Of a stretch of 64,000 nt of DNA, positions 30,722-42,610 are shown in pieces (positions within the stretch are counted from its first letter, which is position 1; each line of letters opens with the position of its first letter). The translations under genes and the position numbers were made by a program. The DNA is taken from positions 191,704,001-191,768,000 of the forward strand of contig JBITNC010000001.1 in the NCBI GenBank assembly GCA_050084985.1, read 5' to 3'. Below the pieces are notes generated by a model, which worked only from the letters and a program-made list of their open reading frames with translations, did no database searches and was not told where the DNA came from. The DNA comes from Nageia nagi (taxonomy: Eukaryota > Pinophyta).

Positions 30722-32820
30722 ATATCATTATGCATATGAAGCATAGTCATCATAATTAAGAGATAAGGGAGTTAAGTGCTTTAACCTTTTGATTTATTGA
30801 GGGCATGCCCCCAAGAAATGATCATATGTCCCCAATGTCAATAGTAGGGAACCTTTCAACTTATTGATTTGAACAATTAATCCTTTATGATCTTGAATTT
30901 ATGATATTTTCTTAATTTTTTACCTTGAGATTGAGAATTGATGCTTCCAAGAGTGTTAACATTAGGGAGCATAAACATTTAGATCCTAATGTTTTTGTCA
31001 ATGAATCCTTTGATTCTTACCAACCTTTCTAAATTGAACATCTAATACTAAGCCCAAAACTTAATCTAAAACTCAATTAACCTCATCACTAATCTTGATT
31101 TGCTAAATTTTGAATTGAAACTAATAATGAACTCAAAAAACTTTATTCATATGCTCAACTTGGTTTTCCCCAAGTTGAGAACTTATACCCCCATTCCATT
31201 AGGATTTTTTTATTTTACCATGAGTAAGTGCATATGAAAATAAACATTAGAAAGCATGATGGGTATCTTAAAAATGTACATGCATACCTAATATTTATTT
31301 ATCTTTATGTTTTGAAATAAAAACTTCCACTTTTGGCATTCTTGAAATCTCTTGACAACTTTGGGCAATTTTGCATATATTCTTGAAAAAAATATAGAAT
31401 TGCATGTAAATATGAGAAATAATCACAAGACATGCATGAACTTGATATCATACTTACCTTCAATTTTGACCTTTTAATTTTCTCTCTTCGCGATTTTGAC
31501 CCTCTTGGTTCATGATTGTCCAATTCTTGCAAACATGCCATTGTCATAAAACTACCTACTTATAAGAAGCATAACTTTTGATAAACATACCAAATTAGTT
31601 TGATTCTTTTTACCTTGAAAATATTAAATTAATTAGTTTAATTTTACACAATATACCTAATAAATTTATAAGAAAAAATGATTGATTTAGGACCTAAAAA
31701 AGACTTATTTTTTTACTTTTCAAAACCTTAAAACTTAAAATGAGCATAACTTTTGAACTATGAGGAATTTTGAGGTCAAATGTTTTTTAAATTGCATAAT
31801 TTTTAAGATATATCTAAATATGCATTAAAATTAAATTATGAATGCCAACATTAATGCACCTATTAGTGTTAATGTTGAGCTACCATTGTGAAAATATTCT
31901 AACTTTACCCTACAAGATTGTCATATCGATATGATCCTACTAAACTGAATTTTTCACTTATGAATTGATATTCTAACTTCTTTTGGTACTTATACAACTT
32001 TATGTAGACCCTTGAAAAAATTTTACAACCTTTGATAATTTGGATAAACTTATACAAACAAACTTGGAAAAACTTGAGAACTTGACCATAAAGACATAAA
32101 AAGATGATGGTTAACTATGCCCCCAATGAACAAAGGGGAATGAAAGGTTTCTTTATGATAATGTAATTATATGCTACATGAGATGCATACCTATACTATG
32201 TTACATGAGATACATTCCTATCCTACATGATATGTAATAGAAAGAAAATTATCATATGACATTAGGTAACTAATTTTGTATGTTAAGACATATTGGAATT
32301 AATCCATATTTAATGTCATTACCATAAGTCTTACCAATATTATCAAGGATACTAGATATTCATCCCTCTTTGGTGTATTAAAATGTTAAGTGCATAAATT
32401 CTTTTTTGTCTTTCATAATTTCATATATGTCATCATCTTGAAAAAATGCATTAGTAGCATTTGTATGAATAAAAATACCATCACAAGTATCTCCAATACC
32501 CTTATTATCTATATCATTTTCAAGTCCTACTTATTTCTCAAAAGAAACATCTTAATCATATTCTCCTTATTCTTGTAGGTATTCCTCCTCATTAATTATT
32601 TTTCCTTTTTATAAGAGCATATGCACTTTTTTCTTCATGCTAACACATCCATTAATTGAATGACCTTTAACTTGATAATATAAGCAATAATTATTCTCTT
32701 TGAACTAATAAGGTTTATTTTTATCCCCAACATATTATTTTCCCTTTTTTAATGTTATCAATCCTTTTTCTTAGCAATATTTGAACATATTTGTAGGATT
32801 TGCAGGAAATTTATAAAAAG
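30722..32820. other. No confident gene; AT-rich unassigned sequence
   Basis: Two stretches share the word GCATAACTTTTGA (31569 and 31744). Around 32170-32230 a unit of about 30 bp (TACATGAGATRCATACCTAT) is repeated. On the minus strand 31456-31547 is a short open frame (MTMACLQELDNHEPRGSKSR) ending in AAG/GTAAGTATG, a good splice-donor match. I cannot connect it to further exons. Confidence 0.3.
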
Positions 32821-32826
32821 ATGCTT

Positions 32827-33510
32827 TTATTTCTTTCTCCTCTTAAAATTATCAATAGAAATATCCTCATTAGTATTGACATTGTCACCATTTATATCAA
32901 TACCATTGGTAACATTTATTTCATATTCATCCATGTTATCATTATTTTCCATAATTTGTAATTGATATTGATATTTTACCAAAGAATATAATATTTTAGC
33001 TATCATAGATGCCTTATCTCTATCATGCATATGATCTATAAATATGTTAAATTCTTCAAAGAACATTTCTTTAAAGAGGGATCTTGTAAGATATTTGAGT
33101 ACTTATGTATCTTTCTTATGAAAGAAATCAACTATATCAATGTCATTAGAATATATTCATGTGGCATAAACAATTATTTTTAAATCATCATGAAAGTCAA
33201 TAGCATCATCTTTATCAGCATTACTAGTTTCTTGATTGTCGTGTATAATCATATTGATATGCTTATTATCACTAAGGTCATCATTATTAGTATCATCATC
33301 ATTAGGACCATCATAATCTCTATAAACATAATCAAGACTAGAATTATCATCATAACTAGAATCATCATCTTAACTAGAACCATTATCATTAGGATCATCT
33401 TCAATATCATTATCACTATCATTAATGTGAGCATTATTTTCAATGATATTTTCATTAATAGTAACATCATTTGAATTCTGATTATGAGAGGGAAAAAATG
33501 CTTCTCCTAT
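32827..33510 (-). pseudogene. Acidic Asp/Asn-rich coding remnant, unidentified
   Basis: On the minus strand a frame from about 33470 reads NENIIENNAHINDSDNDIED, then many Asp/Asn residues. It leads through breaks near 33110-33140 into an open segment (33066-32827) with EEFNIFIDHMHDRDKASMIA, and ends in KRRKK. It lies upstream of, and opposite to, element B pol. It could be a decayed gag-like or element-borne ORF or a low-complexity host gene remnant. No family motif seen. The long Ile/Met frames on both strands here are shadows of ATC/ATT-rich sequence. Confidence 0.35.
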
Positions 33511-34449
33511 AATTTGAAATCCATATTTAAGTAATTATTTCAAACATGAGAGCATGAGGAATGCACCTACAAGCCATGATATATCAAAAATACTTCTTTC
33601 CTATGAATATATATGACTTGGTTTTAATCCCATGATGCTACATATCACTAAATTTGGGAAAATGTTCTTGAAATTATAGGGTTTTATGTAAAAATATTTT
33701 TTCATAAAATAAAATCCTTATATTTTCCAATTAATTCCAAAAATTAAAATTTAATATTTTTTCAAAAACTTATTAAATCCAAAGAGAAATCAAGACCTAG
33801 GGTTGTAAATGAAAAAATCCTTAGAAAAGTGATGTACTAAAATGAAAATTCTAGGGTTTGTATGATGCATCAGGTTCACCAATATGTAGATGATAAAATG
33901 CAACCCTAATTGTTGATAAGGTGTTGTTAAGATATAGTGTATCTACTTCAATTACAAATAATACTATGGAACTTAGAACCTTTGATGCTTGGTAGAATAG
34001 ATTGAATATGATAATAATTACATAATTATACAACTTAATAAACCTATGATATAGGAATTATAAATACTTATTGCTTACCTTTGCAACCTTTGATTAGCTA
34101 TTTTGACATGATTCGATATGTAAAGATAACCAAGAATCATTTATCATTATCATTATCTTTATATTTATCTTTATCATTATTATAAATATTTATTATCAAA
34201 GGAGAATTCAGAATCATAATCATATCATTTAGGTACATAAGCATAAATTATTTTAGTCATATCTTACATTCATTCATGGCTTTCTATCTTAAAATAACTC
34301 GAACAAGGATCACACATTTATATTGGAAATGCCATTCATATTAACATTAGTAATGATCCAAATAATTCTAAAATTATTTATTTTGATGATTTTTTAATGA
34401 ATACAAAAGAAAGAAAATAAAAATACAATGTTAAAAGAGTATTCAAAAC
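33511..34449. other. No gene seen
   Basis: AT-rich sequence with a TTATCATTATC-type simple repeat near 34140-34180. It precedes element B pol. The gag and protease expected here are not recognisable. Confidence 0.35.
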
Positions 34450-35150
34450 TCTTATCTTTGATTATAAAGACATGACAAGCTTGGACCCAAATTTGGTAGC
34501 ACATAACATCATTCTAAACTAGGATCAAAATGAGTTAAGTAAAATCCAAGGAAATTCCATCCAACTCAATCATTATTAATTAAGGATTAATTACAAAAAT
34601 TTATTGCATACCAAGTTTATCACATCTATTAATTATCCTAAATGGGTTTCGAATATGGTTCCTGCATCCATGCCTAATGGATGAATTTGTATTTGTACAA
34701 ACTTTAGGGATTTAAACAAAGCATGTCCTAAGGATTACTTCCCACTTCCCAAAATAAATACCCTATTGGATTATATGGTAGGATATGAAATGTTATCACT
34801 TATGGATTGGTTTTAAAGGTATAATCAAATATGGATCACACTAGATGATCAACACATAATAACTTTTACAACCTCTTGGTGTATATTTTGTTATAAAGTC
34901 ATGCCATTTTTACTTAAGAATGCATTTGCAATATACCAATGAGCTATAAATTACATCTTCCATGACATGATGCATGATATTGTTGAATATTATATGGATG
35001 ATTCACTAGAAAAATCCAAAATGTGTGATAATCATTTACTGATCTTTATAAAAATCTTTGATAAATGTCTAAAACATAATGTCAGATTAAATCCTAAGAA
35101 GTGTGTATTTGGAGTCACATTAGGTAATCTCTTACTATTTATCATATAAA
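34450..35150 (+). pseudogene. Tat-type gypsy reverse transcriptase, element B
   Basis: Pol begins with a KDMTSLDPNLVAH block typical of the region before RT in this lineage. RT motifs follow: FITSINYPKWVSNMVP, FRDLNKACPKDYFPLP, then YEMLSLMDWF (motif A aspartate present), YNQIWITLDD, CYKVMPFLLKNAFAIYQ, and VEYYMDDSLEKS (YMDD in place of YVDD). At least four in-frame stops occur. The last 60-codon open part (34967-35149) covers the catalytic box and the LNPKKCVFGV block. Confidence 0.88.
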
Positions 35151-35199
35151 AATGATTCATTGAAGTAAGCCCTAATAAAGTATAATAAATCATGGACAT

Positions 35200-35520
35200 G
35201 CTTCCACCAAAAAAATCAAAATGACTTAAAAGTTTACAAGGCGTAATTCAATTGATAAGGTAATTCATTGTCCAACTTTTAGATAAGTGTAGATTGTCAA
35301 ATTATTTACTTAAGAAATGTGTTGAATTTAAATGGAATAATGAGTGTCAAATTGCATTTGATAATATTAAGAGATATCTTACTACCCCTTTAGTAGTGAT
35401 CCCACAAAAATATGGGGTTCCTTTTTATCTCCATCTCTTAGTGATAAATTTTACATTAGGAGTCGTGTTAGCATAAAAAAATGAAGCACAAAAGAGCAAA
35501 TAATCTATTATCTTATTCAT
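35200..35520 (+). pseudogene. Ty3-type RNase H of element B
   Basis: The open segment 35294-35476 reads FKWNNECQIAFDNIKRYLTT, then PLVVIPQKYGVPFYLHL and LGVVLA. This is the connection and start of the gypsy RNase H that directly follows RT. It decays after 35520. Confidence 0.8.
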
Positions 35521-35899
35521 ATACTTGCAAGCTATGAGATAAATTATATCTACATGGAATGTATATGTCTTGCATCATTTTTGTAACAAAGAAGCTATGA
35601 TATTATATGTTGAATCATACTATATACCTAATTTCTAGGGCTGATCCACTCAAGTAAATGATCATAAAGACATATCATAAAAGAAGAATTGCCAAGTGGA
35701 TCATGATTTTATTTGAAATTGATGTCAAATTTATTATTCAAAAATCCATAAAAGGTTAGTTTATTGTTGATCAAATTGTAGAAGCACCATTAAAAGATAA
35801 TGAACCTTTAGTCATAAATTTACTTGATGAAGACATCTTTAAAGTTAATGATGACAAAGAATATGTTGATCTAAATGATGAATATTACATGAATATGTA

Positions 35900-36330
35900 T
35901 TTTCATGGGTTAATATGAGAAGAATATGGAGGTGTAGGAGGAGTATTTTTATGGACTAAGATGAGAACAAGATATCTTTAAGATGATTATTACCTTAGTG
36001 TGTTCTTATCCCTTATTCTTGCAAACTTGACTTCAAGTGTATAAATAATAATGCAAAATATGAGGCTTTAATTTTAGGACTTAAAGCAAGATTTGAGCTA
36101 AACATTTTGAGGTTGATGATTTGTGAAAATTCCCTCTTACTATTCTACCAATTCATGGGAATTTTTCAATCTCATAGTTCTACATTACAATTCTACAAGG
36201 ACCTTGTGAATAATTTATTGAGATGGTTCAAATCATATAAAATCAAGGTCATACCTTAATTATCTAACAAATTTGCAAATACTATGACATCAATTAGATT
36301 GCTAATTCCACTTAATCCTCACCAAAACAT
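35900..36330 (+). pseudogene. Additional (archaeal-type) RNase H of element B
   Basis: The frame near 36040-36260 reads NNAKYEALILGLKARFELNI, then LYKDL-like FYKDLVNNLLRWFKSYKIKV. That is the pattern of the second RNase H in Tat-lineage elements (N-x-AEYEAL-x-GL, then LVxxLLxxFxSxxIxxxP). The catalytic Glu of YEAL is kept; the Asp-Ser pair appears as ENS. Presence of this domain supports placing B in the Tat clade. Confidence 0.75.
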
Positions 36331-36559
36331 CCAACATGTAGAAATAGTAACTATTAAAGATTCCTTTATCCATGGTCTTATTCCACTATAACTTAAAGAA
36401 GAACAAGTCATACACTAACAATCAAATCTTGGGATGTGTGGTACTTTTAATTGCACAAGTACCTAAAGTCAAATATACTTCCACCTAACTTGTCATCAAA
36501 TGAAAAAAATTCATTCAAACATAAAGTAACAAGTTATTCCATATCAGGTGATATTGTTT

Positions 36560-37374
36560 ATAAATATGGTTTTAATAAAGTACTCCTAAGTTGTATAGAA
36601 TGCATGGACCAACAAGTCATTATATAAAATTTCTTGACATAATATATGGGATCCACTTTAATGGGATTGTCATAGCCAAAAGAATAATAAGGATGGGTTA
36701 TTATTTTCCTACCATGGAGTAAGATTATAATGAATACATCTAGTAATGTCTATAATGTAAACAACATTCCAATCTCCAACATTTTCCATCTCAAGCTTTA
36801 CAACTTATTCAATCCATGTGGCCATTTGCATAATGGGGCTTCGATCTTATTGGAAAATTCATACTGCCATCATCAAGAGGATACATATTTATCATTATAC
36901 CTATAAAATATTTTATGAAATGGCTTGAAGTAGTCATTATACTTATATCATTTAAAATCATATGATATGTCATTTTGGTATCCCTACACATATCATTACA
37001 AATAATGGGCTAGACTTTGAGAATCAACATCTTGGATGAATATGGAACTTATATCATATCAAGCATAGTTTCTCTACTCCTTACTATTCACGGGCTAATC
37101 AAAAATCAAAAGAAACAAATAAGACCATTATTAATATTCTAAATCAAATCATCAATGATAATCATAGAAATTAGCATGAATGTATTTCTCATGGTTTAGG
37201 GGCTTACCATACTTTTTTTTTGACATCAATGAGGGTGGCCCCCTTTTCACTTATCTATGGCACAAAAGAAGTGATGCTTTAAGAGTTGGAAATTACATCT
37301 TTAAGAGTGTCATTACAAGACCTCATTATAAATGAGGAAACTAGAGCCAAGATAATTTAATGTGGGGGATTTAA
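36560..37374 (+). pseudogene. Integrase of element B, left part
   Basis: MGYYFPTME, then CKQHSNLQHFPSQ, then WPFAXWGFDLIG give the zinc-binding end and core start. Core remnants continue to LEITSLRVSLQDLI near 37300. The frame is interrupted at about 37375 by gypsy E. The C-terminal part resumes at 45362. Many stops. Confidence 0.82.
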
Positions 37375-37745
37375 TGTGATGTGCCAAAATTATTCTTATG
37401 ACAAAATTAGGAAGCAAAAAACCCAATAAATAAGCTACAGTAATTTCCAAGCTCAAAAGTAATAAAAATATGATAATGTCATATAATGATGCTCAAACAT
37501 CACATAAAATATGGGATCAAAGAGTCCACACCTCAATATATCATCAAAATAGATCAAATACAATGTACTAAGCCAAAATAGGCTTGATGTCTAGCTTGGA
37601 AGACCAAATCTAATAACTAAGGGTTTGATCAACAAGAGGCCTAAGAGATGATTGCATGCCATGCTCCAAAAGAAAATTTAAAATATGATCAAATCTACCT
37701 TCTAAATATGCACTAAATCCCTTAATATCCATACATCTCACTATT
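37375..37745 (-). repeat. Truncated 3' LTR of gypsy E
   Basis: It begins TGTGATGTGCCAAAATTATT, matching TGTGATATGTCAAAATTATT at 44436. It follows that LTR to about the point corresponding to 44945 with an internal gap. It then abuts integrase sequence directly, so the U3 end and the rest of integrase are missing. Confidence 0.8.
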
Positions 37746-38180
37746 GAGACTTAGGTAATCTTGTGATGAAATTCATAACAATACTTTCCCACTTTTATGT
37801 AGGAATAGGTAGGGGTTAAAACAATCCTAGAGGAAAAATATTTCCTATCTTATTTTCTTCAAAATTGGCACATTATCTCACATGCTTATAGATGTCTTAT
37901 TTCAACCCCTTCCATGCAAATCTTTCCCTCATAGCCTTGTACATATTGAGGAACCTTGGATGTCCTGTTAATGGTGTATTATGCATGACTGTGAGTACCT
38001 TTTCTCTAATTTTGGATCTTGGCATAAGAAAAAATCTATCCTTATATAAAATTATCCTATCATTCATTTTGAATCTATCATCCTTATTGCATCCCTCAAT
38101 GATATTAGTTGCAAATTTATCCTTGCATATTCAACAATAATGGTCATTTTTTTATTAGCAATGAAAATGGAGATAGAGTA
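37746..38180 (-). pseudogene. Gypsy E integrase, N-terminal part only
   Basis: In element sense: MNDRIILYKDRFFLM, then HNTPLTGHPRFLNMYKAMRE, then FAWKGLK, then PLGLF and PLPIPT. It ends KWESIVMNFITRLPKSQ, the first strand of the integrase core. That is the H-H-C-C zinc domain, with both histidines visible. The DDE core is absent because the frame runs straight into the LTR remnant. Confidence 0.8.
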
Positions 38181-39450
38181 AAATGAGGGGATACATGAAA
38201 GGGCATCAACAACTTTATTTTTCTTTCCCTTAATGTACTCAATCTTAAAATCATAATATTATAGTTTACTCACCCATTTTTGTTACTTTTTCCTCAAATC
38301 TATCTACCCCAAAAAGTACTACAAGCTATTATGATATGTTTTGATCACAAATAGGCCACACATCAAGTATAGCTTGAACCTTACCAACACATGCATGATA
38401 GAAACAATATGTTATATGGACATGATTTTCTTTCTCTTAAATGCAATTGGTCTTCCCTTTTGCATGAGGATAGCTCTCACTCCATATTTTGATGTATCAT
38501 AGTACTCAATAGTGAATGGAATGAAAAATTTTGGAATGGCTAAGCAAGGGCATATGCACATCACCTATTTTAGCTTCTCAAAGTCTCCTTATGATCCTTA
38601 ATTTTATAAAAATTCATCCTTTTTTGTTAGTTAAGTTAATGGTGTGACCAAATGTGAGAAACCCTCAATGAACCTTATGTAATAATTGCATAGCCCTAAG
38701 AATCCTCTCAAGTGCATGAGGGTGGTGGGTACTGGGCACTTTTGTATAACCTTAGTTTTCTATTCATATACACTCACTCCTTCATGGCTAATCACATGTA
38801 CAAGGTATAGGATTTCTATCCTACCAAATTCACACTTGGATTCATTGGCATAGAATTGATGTTGTTGCAAAATTTCTAGTTTTGCATCCAAATGTATCAA
38901 GTGTTCCTCCCATGAATGATTATAGATGAGGATGTCATCAAAGAATACTAGGACATATTTCTACAACTGCTACCAAAAAACCTCATTTAGAGTAGATTGA
39001 AAAGTGTTTAGGGCATTTGTTAGCCCAAATGGCATTACCAAAAATTTGAAATGGTCAAAAATGACAATGGAAAGTCATTTTATGGACCTCCTCCTCCCTC
39101 ATACAGATCTTGTGGTAGCTGGATCTTGAATCTATTTTATAAAAATATTTAATCCCATTCAGTTCATGAATGAGATCATCTACTCAAGGAATCAGATATT
39201 GATTTTTAATAGTCTTTTTTATTATATCAATGCACATTCTCATGATCCCATCTTTTTTCTTCACTACCACTACTAAGATGCAAAGGGGCTAGAGCTAGGA
39301 TGAATGAACCCCATTTCAAGTAGCTCCTTGATGGTATTTTTGATTTCATCATTATAGATCTATGGATACCAATAAGGACTAATCATGATAGGTTTGGATC
39401 TAGGTTCCAAGTCTATGATATGCTCAAATCCTCTCCTAGGTGGTAAGCCT
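38181..39450 (-). pseudogene. Gypsy E reverse transcriptase and RNase H
   Basis: In element order from 39430: EHIIDLEPRSKPIMISPYWY, then IKELLEMGFIHPSSSPFAS, MRMCIDI, IKYFYKIDSRS (motif A), FKFLVMPFGLTNALNTFQ, and FFDDILIYNHSWEEHL (catalytic DD). The connection LRGFLGLCNYYIRFIEGFSH follows near 38690. RNase H ends with YYDFKIEYIKGKKNKVVDAL near 38230. It is colinear with chromoviral pol. Multiple stops. Confidence 0.85.
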
Positions 39451-39599
39451 TTAGGCATTTCCCAAAGATGCTATTATGGTGATCTAGGATGGCTTAGTTC
39501 TCCTCATGATGATGTTTATACCCTCCTATATTTTTCCCTTTGACTATGAGAAACATAGCTTCCCACTCTAAATCTTTTTTTCGCACAATCTTCTCCATG

Positions 39600-40440
39600 T
39601 TATTGGTCATCACAACTTATGGAATTAGTTCCAATATCCCTAGTGTAGCCCCCCTCCTCAGTGTTACCTTCCTTCCACTATTTTTTTAGTTTAAAAATTT
39701 CTTTTCTTATATCTAGCCATTATACTCCTATGCATAAAATTTTCCCTCATAAAGTGGTCATTTACTCATTTTAGGATCAGGCGACTCATATCTAGCAGTC
39801 TCTTTTAGAGCATAAGCCTTCTAGATGGCCATATTCACTAATGTAGGAAATAATCCTTTTATAAGGCTCCTTCATGTCTCTTTTAGATCTTGTACCATAA
39901 ACTCTTTAGGTGATATGTGGTCAATCAAGGTAAGTTTCTATTAGAACTCTAATACATAGGCATCCAAAGATCCTAGTTATCTCAATGTGGAAAGATCTAG
40001 AATGTATTCCCCATTATCTTTGAGATCAAAATGATATATGATGCGCTAGCCAAATTCCTTAATAGTGTACACAAAGCTATTATCTCTAATTTTCTCTCCA
40101 TGGGACCACCATTCTTGAGTTGTTCCATCAAGATGTAAGATAGCCATTTGTAGAATCTCCTCCTTGGTTAGGTGATTAATAGTGGCAAATATTTTTAGCT
40201 TGTATAGCCATGCCTTGGGTAAGATTTTTTGTCATAATCAAAATGTGGAATCTTTTCCATCCCTTTCAACTCCTCATCACACCAAGATGCCTCCTCTCTC
40301 CTCATGAGTGTTACATATCCTTTTATCCCAATATTTGAATCTAAATATGGTCAAGGGGGTGGTGGTAGATGAGTAGGTAATTGATTCCTTTGCCTTTGAC
40401 AACTAATGCATTATTGTCAGAGAAAGTTTTAAGACTTCCC
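39600..40440 (-). pseudogene. Gypsy E gag remnant
   Basis: In element sense near 40200-40080: YKAKIFATINHLTKEEILQM, then AILHLDGTTQEWWSH. This matches the retrotransposon gag pattern (LTxEExxxMAxxHLxGxAxxWW). It continues in broken frames toward the protease region, where no clear DSG could be found. Confidence 0.7.
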
Positions 40441-41720
40441 CTTAAAAAATGACATTTAGTAAGTGGGTGAGAGATCTAAAATATGTTCAAAAATGAAGTG
40501 ATCAATTTCGTTGTGTTATATTTATTAGAAAAGGGGTGACATATATAAATATAAGGCGAATAATCATTCAAATACGTAATTGATATGAACAAATTTTAAT
40601 ATTAAAATTTAAATTACAATGTTGAAATTTAAATTATAATATTAAAATTATGGAAAAACTTTAAAAATTTCACAATTTATGTAGTCATGAAAATTATTGA
40701 TAAAATATTTCAAATATATATATATATATATATATACTTGCTCTAATTTTAACATTATTTTTAGAAAGTTAAAATTTTTAAACAAAAATTTATTACTTCA
40801 AAATATATTTCATACTTCCATGTATAATAAATACTAGCTTAGATATCTTAAAGACAAATATCTAAAAATGCATAGAGGTATCAATCTCCAAGATACCTCA
40901 ATGATGTCTTTAAGATATCTAAGTTAGTAATCAATTTGAAATGAAAGACGATTAATTTTTTTACCATGTTATTCTTTACATGTTTCTTTTAATTTATAAT
41001 TGATTTTCAATATATATTCATATATTATTTATTTAAATTTGATACTTCTATTTATAATAATTACTAGCTTGGATATCTCAAAGATATATATCTAAAAATG
41101 CCTTGAGGTATCAATCTCAAAGTGTGTTTTTTAGCTTTAAAATCACCCTATCAAAAAAAAAAAAGATAGGTATCTCAATTATAGGTGCCTTATCTAAGCT
41201 AGTAATAAATTTGAAATAAAAGACGATTTATTTTTTACCATGTTATTCTCTACATGTTTTCTTTTAATTTATAATTGATTTTTAATATATATTCATGTAT
41301 TATTTATTTAAACTTGAGAAAGACAAATACAAAATATTATTACATGTCGATAAGTAATGTGATATTTATTTATTTAACTTATTTATCAAATATTATTAAA
41401 TACAAACTTATACTTTAAAAGGTCATAATGAACTGTAAATATGAACAAAATAGAAACTTCAAAATGCATTTTGGTAATAAGATCCAAAACTTCCTCAATA
41501 TAATTGATATAGCTAAGGTAAATAATGCATATATAATGGTCCATTTTTATAATAAAAAATCATTCAAGATCATAAAAATAGTCTCAACCTCCATCTACAT
41601 AAATATAATTACAAATAATAATAATTATTACTAATTAATTAATAATTATTTTCTATTATTTTTAATTGATTTACCTTCTAAAATTTATTAACTAATAATA
41701 TTTTTTTGTTTGCCTTCTAA
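40441..41720. other. AT-rich leader of gypsy E with duplicated hairpin unit
   Basis: No gene seen. A unit of about 230 bp is present twice in tandem (about 40810-41040 and 41041-41310). Each copy has inverted repeats; in the first, ACTAGCTTAGATATCTTAAA and TTTAAGATATCTAAGTTAGT pair across 40833-40928. A (TA)n run lies at 40711-40735. Confidence 0.6.
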
Positions 41721-42480
41721 AATCAACCGAGTCCATGAAAATGTGTTTGCATCATTTTCATTATCAAATAATTCTTTCTTCTAGAGCTCCTGCAATGGCA
41801 CATGGGAGAATGATGGAAAAGGTTTCAGAGTTTGGTTTTATGCTTGATAATTAGATTTCTTTAAAAGCCTTTTTAAAACATTCATTTTGTTCAAATCCTA
41901 GGATCATCGCAGTCCATGAAATTGTATTTGCAACATGCACCTCTGAGCTCTCATGGTGGTGAATGCTGGAAGAATGTTGGTAAAGGTTTTTGATTTTGGC
42001 TTTATATCTTACAACTACATTTGCTTAAAGGTCTCTCAGCCATTTTAGAAAAGCCACTTGTTCCTATGTTGTGATTATTGCAGTCCAGAAACCTATCTAA
42101 ATCATTCATCTTATCAAATTGTTATGGGCCTTGTGTCTACATTTTACATGTATGTCTATTGAGGCACTCACAATCGTAATATTTGATGTAAAACCATTTT
42201 CAACTATTGATGGATGCTTGTACCATCTAGAGCTCACGTGGAAGGGTAATTCAGAAGAATGCTAGCAAAGGTTGCAGAGCTTGGCTTTGCATCTGATAGT
42301 TGCATATGCTTAGTTTCTAGAGCCTTTACAGAAAATGATTCCTACATGTTGCAATCATTGCATCTTCTTAAAAGTATCGTTGCAAAGTTTGGCTTTACAT
42401 CGATGGCTGCATCTTCTTAAAATTCTCACGAACCTTTTGATAAAGTCCATCTAACACATATCTTGCAATTTTTGGAGTCC
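41720..42480 (-). pseudogene. PPR pseudogene or captured PPR fragment in gypsy E leader
   Basis: On the minus strand at least three repeat units recur with the same layout: KPSSATFASIL near 42270, KPKSKTFTNILPAF near 41990, and KPNSETFSIILPCAIAGALE near 41830. These match the PPR pattern KPNxxTFxxILPACAxxGALE. Between them lie VSWTPKIARYV-like and NTISWTAMILGFEQNE stretches, the other half of the PLS-type motif pair. Stops and frameshifts are frequent. It has the same orientation as element E. Either E captured it, or it is a processed or segmental copy that E carries. PPR proteins normally act in organellar RNA processing. Confidence 0.72.
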
Positions 42481-42485
42481 ATGAG

Positions 42486-42610
42486 ACTGCCTTGGCATGC
42501 TGTTAATGTTGGCTTGGCAATCCATCAACATTGTCTTGGCATATTGTCAATGCTGGCTTAGCATATTGTTAAAACCATCTTAGCATGTCACCAAGGCTGT
42601 CTTGTTAATT
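42486..42610. repeat. 22-bp tandem repeat, about five to six copies
   Basis: CTTGGCATGCTGTTAATGTT-like units (CTTGGCATATTGTCAATGCT, CTTAGCATATTGTTAAAACC) follow each other at about 22-base spacing. They border the PPR fragment on its upstream side. Confidence 0.65.

Noticed and set aside
33190-33474. Long Ile/Met-rich open frames on both strands
   Set aside because: They arise from ATC/ATT-rich low-complexity sequence. The Asp/Asn-rich frame on the minus strand explains the composition better.
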